Shown: piece after piece, positions 21,263-33,307 of the stretch | Layout of the letters: each line of letters begins with the position of its first letter | Position numbering within the stretch: position 1 is the stretch's first letter | Source of the DNA: Actinomortierella ambigua | Taxonomy: Eukaryota > Mortierellomycota > Mortierellomycetes > Mortierellales > Mortierellaceae | Direction of reading: 5' to 3' | Assembly: GCA_016098155.1 (NCBI GenBank) | Contig: JAAAJB010000053.1 | Coordinates: 31,581 to 95,580 of the forward strand | DNA length: 64,000 bases | Notes under the pieces: generated by a model | What the model saw: only the letters and a program-made list of their open reading frames with translations | What the model was told of the DNA's origin: nothing | The model's database searches: none | Translations under genes and position numbers: made by a program

Positions 21263-22700
21263 ATGCCTGGCGAGAGCACCACTGGACCCTTCTTCGAGGT
21301 GACCTCCAAGTTATACATTCACCTGCCACCATGCTTTGCTAACAAGCCTACTGAGGGCATCCAGGAGCAGCTCAACGGCTTTTTGATGAGGTATGATCAG
21401 CTCCTATGGTGGAGAACATCTCGAGTCTACAGATGGACACCCTCAATTGCTCTGAGTACGGACGGCTTCTGGGAGCACTGGACACTACCAGATGCATGTT
21501 TCCAGTTTTTCTCCTGGGGGACTTTATACCTTGCAGCTGCTTTGAAGGAGTTCTCTTCACTGATCCAGCATGAAGCTCTGGGTTCCATCTCCCTCGCTCA
21601 GCATGCTTCATGAATGGTATCGGTTTCCCATTCAGATCTATTTGACTAATACCATTCTTATCCTTCTCGGATCAATTGCTTTTCTGAAAAGATATGTTCC
21701 CCAGGTGGATGGTGTTGTTCTGGCTCACTCGGATCTCGAGCTCCTCGAGGATGCGGGCAGGATCATCAACGACTCACCCTACTGCCATTTCTGGGTCTCT
21801 GTCAAGTTGCTGATCTGGCGCCCACGCAAGGGTAGCATTCTCTGTAAGTGGAATAGAAATTGAGGACTAAAAAGGGCGTAGTTTGGATCTTTGAACTTTA
21901 CAAACTAATCATCTGTCCATTTTACGCAAACACGCACTCAATTAAAAAAAAATAGCTGGAACAATCAACCTCCAGTCTCCTGATCATATCGGTTTGCTGC
22001 TGTATGGCACGTTCAACGCCTCGATCCCGTCGGAGCATATTCCCAAGGACAAGTACGAGTTCAACGCGACTAGCAGTCATAAGAAGCGCAAGGCACCCAC
22101 GGACAACGAAAGCGACGATGGCATGAATGGCATTAATGGCTTCATGAACGGCGAGTGGGTCATCAAATCGACAGGCGAGAGCATTGGAGATGAAGGTGTT
22201 GTTGAGTTTGAGGTCACAGAGTAAGTACCTTTTTGGACTAGTGGTTGACATATGTTGTGGTGAGAAATGTCTGATTTTGGTTAGGTGGAAAAAAAAAAAA
22301 AAAGAAAGGCGACGCTTACACAACTTTATATTTTTCTGAAATGTCTAGTTTGATTCGAACAAACGAGATGCTGACAGTGACGGGATCACTGAAGAACGTG
22401 CCTGTGATGCAGCGCCGACCTTCGGTCATGACCCCTGTCCTGGCCGGACTGCCCAAGGTCCAGGGCACCAAGGCATTAAACCCTGTGGAAGAGGGCGAGA
22501 ATGACGAGGAAGAGAAGACAGCAGGAGCAGCACATGCAGGCGTCAAGCGGAGCGCTCAGGAGGAGACAGAGTCTTCAGCACCATCAGCAAAAGACGAGCA
22601 TCACGAGACGAAGAGGATAAAGAAGGAAAAGACCGAGAAGAAGGAGAAGAAAGAGAAGAAAGAAAAGAAGGAGAAGAAGCATAAGACAAGCAAGGAATAA
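21263..22700 (+). CDS. RPA43: RNA polymerase I subunit Rpa43
   Basis: Exons 21263-21390, 21692-21843, 21956-22220 and 22349-22700 (298 residues). The N-terminal tip resembles the Rpb7/Rpa43 family: FFEVTSKLYIHLPPCFANKP, then YVPQVDGVVLAHSDLELL. An OB-fold follows, with FWVSVKLLIWRPRKGSILSG and DHIGLLLYGTFNASIPSEHI. In Pol I this subunit forms the stalk with Rpa14 and contacts Rrn3 for rDNA initiation in the nucleolus. The C-terminal 100 residues are Glu/Lys-rich, ending in a chain of KKEK repeats common to fungal Rpa43 tails. Intron phases all match. The first intron (301 nt) is the longest, and intron 3 carries an A tract. The gene converges on the ABC transporter. Confidence 0.9.
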
Positions 22701-23297
22701 TCTCTCCGTACCTCCACACAGTGTAGCATTATCGACACGCACAAGGAAAAAAAAATACATGCATTCTATCACTTCATTCAAAGCACCATTGTCACCTCCA
22801 GGCTTATCATGGGCTTGAGATCCATCAAAAAAAAAAAAAAAAAAAAAATAAGAGCATGCCAAGATTAGCATTTGCACTTGAACGGGGCCTGAGAAACTTC
22901 ACGGCGTGCTTCAACTGTTCATGTGTGTTTGGAGGGAGAGCTGAGAAATCCTTACGGTGGAATGAACCGACAGCGCGTGAGAGGATCCAGTCTGCGCAAG
23001 CAGGAGTGTAAAATGGCTCAGGTCCAACCACCCTTTAATTGTCAGAAATGCAGTGCAGAGCTATTGTCCGACTCAGCAGGCACGAAAGTTGTGCTAGCAA
23101 TTTCGGGCGCAGAACAGAGAACGAAGGCTTGGAGGTGACAGACGTGGAGAAGGGCTCAACGAACCACCTCACAACTACCAAATGCTCGATGTATCTTTCG
23201 TGAATGCTACTTTTTTTTTTAATCATACAAGAAATGCAACAAATAACTAGGCGTAAAACCTCTAACATACAAACAAGAAACCTCTCCTGGATGCTCT
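22701..23297. other. Spacer between convergent RPA43 and ABC transporter genes
   Basis: About 600 nt of shared 3' flank. It contains A tracts near 22746 and at 22826-22848, and a T run near 23212. No gene is seen. A minus-strand AATAAA equivalent is not obvious. Confidence 0.55.
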
Positions 23298-26200
23298 CTA
23301 AAGACCCTGGAGCGACTGCAGCCGTTTCTTCTCCGTCTCAGCTGCCATCTCGACAAGCAACTCATACTCGCCTGAGCGCTGACACATGCCTTTGAAGATG
23401 CCGCCCTCATCTCTCAACAGGTTCATCGGTGTGTCGTACTGAGCCACCTGGCCATGGTCGAGGACTAGGACCTTATCGTAATCGCAAATCGTCCGCAGGC
23501 GATGTGCAATTGTCAGCAGTGTTGCGTTCTTAAACTCTTCACGGATCGTGGCTTGGATGCGAGCATCTGTAGGTAATGTATGACAGTCAAGGATAAAGAG
23601 GGTGAGTTACCTAGAAAATCGCTTCAAACGAGACATGTCTCCTTTTTTTTTTTTTTTAGGAAAGGGGCGCAGAGGTGTCAACAATTTACCTGTAGAGCTG
23701 TCGACCGAGGCGGTTGCCTCATCCAAAATCAAAATAGACGATTGCTTCAACAAGGCGCGCGCCAGCGAGATGAGCTGGCGCTGGCCTTGCGAAAAGTTGT
23801 TGCCGTTCTCGTGCACTTCGACATCCAGGTTGCCGATCGGGTTCGGACCCGAGCCATCCTCGCTCACCAAATGGGCTCGCTTCAGTGCTGCCCACAGTTC
23901 ATTGTCGGTGTGCTCCCCAAAGGGATCCAAGTTTGACCGGATGGTGCCCATGAACAAGACTGGGTCCTGAGGAATGATGGTCAACGAGGATCGCAAGTCG
24001 TGCAGCCCCAGAGACGAGATGTCCAATCCATCAATCGTAATCTTGCCTCCCGATAGCTCCATGAACCGGAAGAACGCCACTGCCAACGTCGACTTGCCTG
24101 CGCCCGTTCTTCCAACGATACCAATCTTCTCCCGAGGCTTGACATGGAAGCTGACGTCGCGAATCACTGGTGGGTCGTCCGGCGAGTACTGCATCACCAA
24201 GTTTTCGACCGTGATCTCGCCGTTGTGAGGCCAGCCCGGTGGTGGGCGCCGGCCTTCGACTGTTGCTGGTGGCTCCTGGGGCAAATCCGTATACTCGCGG
24301 ATACGCTCCACAGAGTTCATGTTCATCTCAATCTCAGAGTACAGGCGCACCAGCCACAGAATATGGTCCGTGAACATGAGCGAGTACGACAACGACAAAC
24401 CCGCCGTGCCGGCATCCAGCGACGGGTTGAGGATGATGAACAGACCGGCAAAGAATGTCACAAAGGCACTCAACAGATCGACGCGGACCGACAACCACCG
24501 GTTGCACACCCACAGGTAGAAGAAGGGTCGGTTGTGCTCGTCCATCAGCTCCAGATTCTCGTAGATGAACCGCTTCTCTTGCCCAAAGGCACGGATCGTG
24601 CTCACGCCGCTCAGCGATTCGCCAAAGTGGCTGAACACGGGCGACTTTGTGACCGACTCGATGCGCTTGAGCTCACGCGACGTGCGCAGATACAAGCCGG
24701 CCATCAGGTAAAACATAATCGCAATGAAGAACGCCGCAAACAAAAACTTGGGGGTCACGTACGAGATCACAGCAATGTTCGTGATGATGCCCAAAAGGTC
24801 AAACATCAAGCTCGACGCAACGGGCGCTGTCTCCTGATCGACCGTCTCCATGTCCTTGGTGAATCGGTTCATGATGCGACCAACAGGTGTCGTGTCAAAG
24901 AATCGGATGGGAGCACCCAAGATGTTGGCCAACAGTCGACGATGGATCTTACGAGACGCAGCCACAGAGCCACCCCATTGGATATACTGGCGAACCATGA
25001 CCGTGAGGATATACATGACAGACAACAGTGCATAAACACCCAGGTAGTAGCTCAAGCGATCGTTCCCCTCATTGCCGGCAGGCTGCTTCGAGGATCCACC
25101 ACCCAAGGCTGCAAAGCCCAACTCCTCCGAAGGCATGTATCCCAACGTCGAGATGGGGCTTACAGGCTGACGGATATCAAAAATCTCCTGGCGACAGATA
25201 CGGCTGATACGCTCGCCCAGCGTGTACTGGAGCACCTCGCTCTGGCAGCTGAAGGCAAGGATCAAATTGGTCACATTGGCAGCCATGTCCTTTGCCGAGG
25301 TCGAGACATCTGCAAACGAGGTGGCCATCATGTATGACTGGTCGCCATCGCTACCAGCCTTGTCGCCAGTCGAAGAGGCCCAGAAACGCAACCAGGCATC
25401 CGAGGCCACATGGAACACCTGCATCATGATAAAGGAAAACATCAAGAAGACCCAGAAGGGAATGCCGCCCATGGATCCAAAATAGTACTGGTAGATCCTC
25501 CACGAGATGGATCCCTCTGCCTTGTGCTCTTCCTCGATCAGCTTCTTGACCTGCTTGTCATCGGCCTGCTTCGCTGGCATATCGTCGCCCTCAGAATACA
25601 CAGATCCCGATCGCTTGGTCGACTTGCTCTTGGCAGCAGCAGCAGTGCTAGACGACGATCCATTCTCATCCTCCGCTTCCTCGATGGTCGGCTCATGATG
25701 TTCCTCTTCCTCAAAGGCATGCTCCTCATTGGCAATTTCCTCGCCAAGCTCGTTGGAGGCCAAAACATCCGAAGGCGAACCCTGGGCAACAACGTTGCCG
25801 TTCTTGAGCACCACAACATGAGCAGCGCCACGCAACGTGAGCGAGACCGCATGGGTGACCAGGATACGGGTACGACCTTGCATCAGAGGTCCCATCAAAC
25901 ACTTGGCAAAGAGCCACTTGGCCGTATGCGCATCGACAGCTGACAGGCAGTCGTCCATGAGAATGTGGCCGGCACGGGAATAGATGGCACGGGCCAGTGC
26001 GATGCGCTGCTTTTGTCCTCCCGAGAGCGTGATGCCACGCTCACCAATCTCGGTCTGATCGCCAAACTCAAGAATCTCAAAGTCACGGGTCAAGGCGCAC
26101 ATCTCCACCACTTGGTCGTATCGGCGCTGTTCAAAGGGCGAGCCAAAAAGAATGTTGTTGCGAATGGTGTTGTTCTGGAGCCAAGCCTGCTGGGCTACAT

Positions 26201-29200
26201 ACGCCACACCATTGGTAAGATCGGTAACGGGGTTGATCACATGCGAGTCGCGGCGAGGCAGGAACGCCTGGCCCTGGATAGCATTGATCTCACCAAGGAG
26301 CGACAGCAACATTGTTGTCTTGCCGCTTCCGGTCGGGCCAGCAATCACAGACAACTCACCGACAGGGAACTCAAGATTGAGGTCCTTGAGCTCAAAGTGA
26401 TGTCCCAAGGGTGTGCTGCCTGCGTCTGCCGCCGCATCTGCCGTCGCCTGCTCGCTCTTACTGGCATACGAAAAGGTGGCATTCTTGAATCCAATAATGG
26501 GATCGCTTGGCAGGGTCTTGCGAGGCTTGCTCTTGGTGTAAAGCTCCACTTCCTCCTCATCCAAAAATCGGTCGATACGTCCCGATGACACGCGTGCACG
26601 AAGACAAACCGACAACACCTCAGGGAAAGCATCCATAGGCTGTCGCAGAACGTTGATCAATCTATGCAAATTAAAGGGGAGCAAAATTAAAACAAACAAA
26701 CAAACAAACAAAATTGTTAGAGACTTGGGAAGCACAAATGGAAAACAAGACAAGGCGGAGCAAATTAAAAATTCATAATACACAGAAAAGCTTCACTTAC
26801 GCAATAGCTGGGAAGGCAACCTCGGCGGTAAGAACGTTTCCAAACACTCGGGTATACATGAAAAAGGTTGTAACAGTAACGATGACGGGTGTGGCAAACC
26901 AAAGGCCGGCACCAAAGACCCACAGGAAGTATCGGCCCCACAGAAAAGCCAGCTCCTTCTCACGAGCCTCGTCAATCTTTTTGTAAAAATTGCGCTCCCA
27001 TGAGAAGAACTTGACAACACGGATTGCTTGAAGCAATTCGTTGGTCATCTCTGAGCGGGTATCCATTGCCTTCATGAGCTTTTCTTGAACTTTTTGGTAT
27101 TGCTGAGTGAACCAAATATTGAGAGGAATGCAGGCGATCATCGATCCAATGGCACCGATGGTGGCGGCACCGACTACGCGGTACAAGAAGCCGATGGCTA
27201 GGAGAACCATCAAAGGCAGCACGTAAAGATCCTGGAGGTAGGCACTGGCGCCTGAAATTTCGGACGTATCCTAAAAATAAAGAAAGGTAAAGAAAAGACC
27301 GAGTCAGAGACAATGTAATGAACAGAACTCATACTTCAAGTGGTGCAATCATATGTTGTCGCTGCTTACGTTGGAGATCATGTTGTTAATGGCACCATTG
27401 GAGAACATGCCCTCCTCGTCCTCATTATCCGAACTGTCGCCATCCTTGTCCTTCTTGTCTGCATCAGTGCCCTTGTTTGTCTGACCAGCACGATCTTTGC
27501 GACGAAGAGCCTTGGCGTAAATTTCACCGACGATGATCGAACGCAGATGGATCGAAATACGACGGCCCAGCCAGAGCATCTGGGACTGAGCAATGGTGAA
27601 CAGGATCATACCAAACAAAGTACTAACGACATAGAAATATCCCCATTCGATAGAGTACTTGTCACGGTTGGAAACAAAATGCAGGATGCGCTCCAAACCG
27701 TAGGGTCCAACAAAGTGAAGGGCACCCCAGGCAATGGCCCACATGATCTGGATGGCGAGAGGGCGCTTAAAGTTGATGAAGAGCCGCATCAAGAACCCGT
27801 GGTTCTTTCGCGTAGCCAAAATAGCCTGTCGGAAGTGATGGATGACAGCGGACGAATAATCGCTTAGCTTGAAGTCCCATACATCTTCTCTTTTGATAGG
27901 GCTCTTGAATCCCTGGCGGATGAGCGGGTCAGCCCAGGAGAAGAATGCAAGGTCGACAACAGACGCGTGCGACTCGGGGCAGGGGACACGCTTGCCGGGC
28001 TGGCTCTGAACAGGCTTGCCAGACTGCGACGAGGTGAGTGCCATGATCGACAGAAAGACGGCATTGGCAAAGTATGCCACAGCGAGTACAAACTCTGTTT
28101 GCGAGGTCCTGTGGAGCACCTGAGATCTGAGGCGGAAGAAGGCAATGGGCAGGTTGAGCAGGAAGAAAACCGCAAAGTGGGCGCTGAGCGATACCAGGGG
28201 ATTATGTGGACGGAAAAGATGGGCGACCGTCAGCACCGAAATGTAGACCTAAGGTTTTGGTAAGGAAAATCAGGGTGGCGACGTTGTACAGCCATGATTT
28301 CCAAATGGTTAACAAAATAAGTAACGAACGACCGACTCATGGAAACTTTAACATGAAATCGCTTTCCAAACCAAATCGGAGAGAAAAAGACGCAAGCAAA
28401 AGTGAAAAAAAGGGTACATGGAGGGAAAGGGGAGGGGTCGTTCTTACCCAGGTGCACAGCGAGATCAGGGGCGCAAGGAAAAGATAGGTCGAGTGATCAG
28501 TACCCCACCGGACGACCAGCCATGCAATAGAGATGCCTAGAGCAATGAAGGAGCCGATGACCTTGAGCACATCGCGGCGAGAGATCCGGCGGCCGCTAGC
28601 GGCGTACAGAACCGGGTCAGATTGATAGATGGGATCCTCATTGAGATCGTCGTCCAGGTCAGCCTCTGCTGAGGGCATGTCTGGATGACTGAGGATAGGC
28701 ATGTACTGCGACTGGTGCCCCGCATTGTTGCGCCGAATATAGTGATACGTCGCCGAGCCAGCAAGAATAAGCAGCGACAGCAATACTAACACCAAGGGTG
28801 CGCCTGCATCGAGCACTCTGCAGATGAAAGAGCCCAAGTGGAAAAGGAAATATTGGTCAGAATAGCTAGTAGGACAAAACAAGTGTGGACACCACTCTGT
28901 TCCTTTGTCGAGTTTACAAGCTCGGTGTAAACACAAGCCGCGAACAGACTCTTTCGCCACAGAGATTAAATGCGTAGCACGCTCGTCAGGGAAAGCTGGA
29001 TACAACAAACTGGTTGACCTCCTCCACCAATGCTCGTCATTGCCTGCCATTACTGTGCTCCTCTTTTCTCATGAATGCAAAGCACAACACCGAAAAACAA
29101 AAGGGAGGGAAAAGGAGGGGGGGGACTTACCCTTGATGGAAGCATGGAGTAAAGTCGTCACCTTCCCATGGGCCCTATTCATTTCGTAGGAATAGCAATG

Positions 29201-29378
29201 CATGAAGTAGGTTGGTTTAGCAGCTGCATGAATAACGGTGAGGTCGCAGTTGGTGGAGGGTGAGGAGCAATGCCTGATCAGCCAGCCAGCTTCATTTTTT
29301 TTTTTGACAGGTGAAGGGAGTGGTGTCGACAGGTACCTCGGAGGTGTCGTTCCCACAGAACGGGCGCAACTGTTCCAT
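23298..29378 (-). CDS. ABCC/MRP-type ABC transporter (full length, two TMD-NBD halves)
   Basis: Minus-strand exons 29378-29337, 29174-29131, 28817-28448, 28248-27370, 27270-26801, 26661-23690 and 23566-23298 join in phase (1681 residues). Hydrophobic N-terminal segments (TMD0-like, from [16 protein letters not shown]) precede TMD1. NBD1 has Walker [10 protein letters not shown], signature [13 protein letters not shown] and Walker [12 protein letters not shown], with the Asp-for-Glu change typical of ABCC NBD1. An acidic/Ser linker leads to TMD2. NBD2 has [22 protein letters not shown] and [12 protein letters not shown], then TIAHRLRTI in the last exon. Family members (Ycf1, Ybt1, MRP) export glutathione conjugates, bile-acid-like anions or metals at vacuolar or plasma membranes; the substrate here is unknown. 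The first two coding exons are only 42 and 44 nt. They were placed because they rebuild [15 protein letters not shown], a normal ABCC N-terminus. Confidence 0.88.
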
Positions 29379-30734
29379 GAAGAGTCTAAGCGGATGGAGT
29401 GTTGGTGGTGCGACTCACGGCTTTGGAGGAGGTGAGGGGCCAGGGGGAAACCGAGGGGACCAAGAGAAAAAGGGGCAGGAGGAGTGGTGGTGGGAGAGGG
29501 GGGAGTTGGTTTGACACCCGTGCTTAAGTTTATTCTTTGGGCATGTTGAAAGACGCCTTAAGGGGTTCTCCACAGGGTTCAGTGGCTCCAACAGAAACTG
29601 CGGGAAAAAGAGAAAAAAAAAAAAAAAAAGGAAAAAGAGAGAAAAAGAAAAGAAACTGCAAGGCTGGGCTTCGGTGAGCCATGAGCAACCCGCAAACTCT
29701 CGTGGGCAGCTTTGTTGGATTTGGTGGTAAGTCACCTCGAAGCGCACCGGCATCGCGGAATCTTGTATGCTGTCTGTTGCGCTGACAGGCAGTGTTACAA
29801 CACATAGGAAGCACGACACACGGAGACCTTCCACCTCAAGGAAAACGCGTTCATCTACAAACGTTGATTACGATTTCGATGATAGTCCAACCGCGCAAAC
29901 GAAAGGGCAAACAGCACTGAATACCGGGTATTTCCTTCACAAAGTGCTTGTTCCATGGCTAGTGTGAGAGAGGCATGGACGCATTCTGCCAAACAGGAGG
30001 TAACCGAGGAAGTTCTCTGAAAGGAATTTGGTGGCAAGGGAGGATTGAGTGGCTTGGGAGGGCCCATCCAGGAGGTTATATAAGCCGAGCTCCGGACGGT
30101 GACAGCAACAGCACCTCCAGTTCATTCCATCGTAGTCCTAGTAGGTATGGGCCAGAAGCTATATATTTATGGCTAGGGCGAGCGAACTAGTGTGCACAGT
30201 AGCCCACTAGCAGAAGATAAAAACAACTTTGCTGTTGATCCCTTTCTCTTCATCATCAAGAGACTTGTTTGCCAATGCACCGTGCTCCGCTATTCTTGAT
30301 TTCACTCTATGACCCAGATAAGCGGAACTGCATTTCCCCCTTTAAGGTTGCATCCTTCTCCGTGGAGGCTCCTTCTCCTTCGTCTCTCCCCTGTAAAATG
30401 GGCACTGACCAACACCACACAGTGAAGTGTGGCATTGGTGCGCAGGAAACCGAGAGAGGCGAGACTTGCTCGTCCATCTAGGGATTCTACAGCAGATGGA
30501 GGTGAAATTGGAGAAGAGGGAGTGTTGGAATGTTGTAGTACAACAATCTCGATGTGGTGCATGGTGACCAGTTGATAATACTTTTACGCCCGAGCACAAG
30601 AGCACTGCCACACCCATTGCACGACTGCTTTCTTATTTCATGTCGCACACCTCTTTTTTTAAACCTCACCTCTTCCTCCTCTTTCGCCTCCCCTGCCTCT
30701 CTTCTCCTTGAACAGCGGTTGTGCAATTCACACA
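29379..30734. other. Divergent region; probable 5' UTR exon and intron of the F-box gene
   Basis: About 1.36 kb between the divergent ABC transporter and F-box genes. An A tract lies at 29616-29631. A TATATAAG at 30077 is followed by a plausible leader exon ending at donor GTATGG (30145). A strong pyrimidine-rich acceptor TTGAACAG ends at 30715, 19 nt before the F-box ATG. This suggests a 571-nt 5' UTR intron. No protein-coding gene is seen. Confidence 0.45.
30077..30084 (+). promoter_or_regulatory. Probable TATA box of the F-box gene
   Basis: TATATAAG about 650 nt upstream of the F-box ATG. The distance is explained if the 5' UTR is split by the intron proposed at 30145-30715. Confidence 0.45.
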
Positions 30735-33205
30735 ATGGAGCAAGCTCTGTCCATTGTCGACATTGTGCAGCATATCCTGTCGTTTGTCCCATGTCAACGC
30801 GACCTATATCATGCCTGTCTTGTCAACTCCACGTGGGCTGCCGCCGGTCTTGTGCTGCTCTGGCGCTTTCCGGAGTGCCACACCCTCTACACCTTCCAAC
30901 TGTTGCTGGAAACACTCCGCCATGAGTTTCACGCCCGTGGTCCCCTTCTTGTATCCCCTGTGTCGCCTTCGACCACCACTACGTCCGACAGTACCCCATG
31001 TCCACCTCCAAGCGATTCACACCTCCTGACCAGTATCACTACCATGCCCCTCCCACAACCAGCACTCAGCCGCCAGCATCTATATCTCCTCCGCCAGTCG
31101 ACTCTGATAGAACAGCCTCAAAATGGCCGCGAGTACGGGATTCCCTTTCAGGGCGCTCGCCACTTTTATCGGGGCGAGTTCATTCGCGAGCTGGACTTGA
31201 GGTCCATGGGCAACCTGCTCTGTCTTCACCATGTCGAGGTCATTGCACGTTCACCAAAGCTCGGTTTCCGCTCACTCGATTTCGGACTACTCAACATTCG
31301 ATTCTCCCAGGATTTGCATCGCATCATTGCAAAGTCCAAGAATCTACGACGGCTAAAAGTGGGACCATTCAAGACCTCAATGGACGACCTACGCATGCTT
31401 CGACCAAATTTGGCAGGACTGACAGCACTGCATCTCTTGCACTGCACCGACCGAATGTTTGACCCCGAGCTCACATTTATCCTACAGGCGGCCCGGCAGC
31501 TCAGTGTGCTTGAGATTCGCGGCGAGAATTTTACAGACGAGTCCCTGCAGGGAATCAGCGCATGTGGGCCTACACTCCGACGGCTTACGTTAGAGACTCC
31601 CCTAATGACAGACAAGGTCCTCGGAGAGATTGTTGGCAGTTGCAAGGGGCTTGAGGCCCTGTATCTGGAGGACTGCGATCAGCTCACCGACGAGTCTCTC
31701 TCGAGCCTAATATCGACTTACGAACAGGAGCGCCGGCAGGGACAGGGGCAGGGACAGGGGCAGGGGCAGGGACAAGGACAGGCGACGCTGACATCAGGAG
31801 GGCTGAAGCACATATCATCCCATCCCCCTCCCTCGGAGACAACTACACAAACATTGGTACCTGCATCAACATTGGCCTTGGATGCCTCACCGTCTTCCTC
31901 GCAGCCCTCCTCCTTCAATTCGACCGCCTCAGCCCCCACACCGGCCGACTCAACGCCTTGCAGCTCCCCACCCGACTTTACAGAAGCTACAGAGGCGAGT
32001 CTTCTCCAACCTCTTTCCGTGAGATCCTCAAAATTCTTCGAATCGGCATGGGCAGTAGGCCGACGGAGGCCACTCACGAGCCTGGCAATTCTCGACTGCG
32101 ACCACTTGGACCCTGCTCTGATCAGTCTACTTATCGGCCAATGCCCATACCTTGAATCAGTCGCCTTGGGCGGGATAGCCATCACCGACGACGCCTTTAA
32201 GAGCATGATGCAACAGCCTTTCCCGCATTTGCGCAGCCTCCGAATCGACTACAGCCCTGAAGTCACGGATGATGTTGCCATGTCTGTCTTCTTCAACTGT
32301 GACACTATCGAGGACCTGACCATCCGCGAATCCAACTTTACCAAGAACACCTTTGACGCCATCGCAGCTTGTCTATGGCCATGCCTCGAGCGCCTTCATC
32401 TGGAGCAGGTGAAGCTCGTCATCAACTCGTCTGTGGAGGCCATCTTGGCGAACTGCAGGAAGCTACGGTCACTGAGACTATGGAATTGCCGGTATTTGAC
32501 CATGGACCTGTTTCTCGATGAGACTGCCTCTCCTTGCCCGGAATTGGAAGAGCTCGAGTTCATGGATAAGTATGCTCGGCCGACACCCAACATGCATATC
32601 CAGGAACAAGGCGAGGCCCCCCTGGGTGCTGGCGAGAACCCTCAGGAACCCAATGAGGTTGGGCTGGAGCGTCTCGGACTGATCGCCGACGGTCGAGGAG
32701 CAGATTTGACGAAGCTCTCTAGCTGCAGTCAAAAGTTTCTGGAGTGTCTCGTGACGCGATTCGAAAACCTTCGGGTATTACGGCTGGCAAAGCTGACCGA
32801 TGCACCCGTTCAACCTGTAAGTGTTATCCCTGAGCTTTAAAATGACCAGAGTATCAGAGTCTTCTTTGCTCTTTCTATTCTTTCTTTTTTTCCGCTCTCA
32901 ATCTTCCTGACAAGTGCCTCGGATACTCTTTTTATACCTGTACAATATAGAACATCATCTCCTATCTCACGCAACTCGACAGGCTCGAGCAGTTCACCAT
33001 CATCCGTAATCCAGGCATTACAGTTGACAGCATCAAGGACCTCGCGACGTACCTGCCATCTCTTGTCGAATTTGGTTGTTCCCTCAATACTGTGGCACAA
33101 CAGAACGAGGCCTCCGTTCACAATATGACATGTCGGAAACCGAGGATACGAATATTCAACGCAATGTTTGAGACTCGCGAACATTTCGAAACCTCGGTGG
33201 AATAA
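30735..33205 (+). CDS. F-box / leucine-rich-repeat protein
   Basis: Exons 30735-32816 and 32951-33205 (778 residues). The N-terminus is an F-box-like helix set (IVDIVQHILSFVPCQRDLYH, CLVNSTWAAAGLVLLW), expected to bind Skp1. From about residue 170 come irregular leucine-rich repeats of the Grr1/Amn1 kind, for example LEIRGENFTDESLQGISACG, LEALYLEDCDQLTDESL, and LESVALGGIAITDDAF. The product is probably a substrate receptor of an SCF ubiquitin ligase; the substrate is unknown. LRRs are interrupted near residue 335 by a Gly-Gln repeat and a Ser/Thr/Pro-rich stretch of about 90 residues. The stop lies only 102 nt before the next gene's ATG. Confidence 0.82.
31737..31782 (+). repeat. GGACAG/GGGCAG hexamer repeat encoding (Gly-Gln)n
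   Basis: About eight tandem, slightly varied hexamers in frame within the F-box/LRR gene. Each translates as Gly-Gln, so unit gain or loss keeps the reading frame. Confidence 0.9.
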
Positions 33206-33307
33206 ATGAACGGAGTTGGTGGCGCTGTGACTTTGTCTTTTTTGCCTTTTTCAGAACAGAACCGTTGTAACATGGTGATCAGCGGTGCCCATTGATTCCT
33301 TCAGACC

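Noticed and set aside
24144..25337. Plus-strand open frame of about 400 residues inside the ABC transporter
   Set aside because: Antisense of the TMD2-NBD2 coding exon. It has His/Arg/Gln-rich composition typical of reverse-complement coding and no start context or domain.
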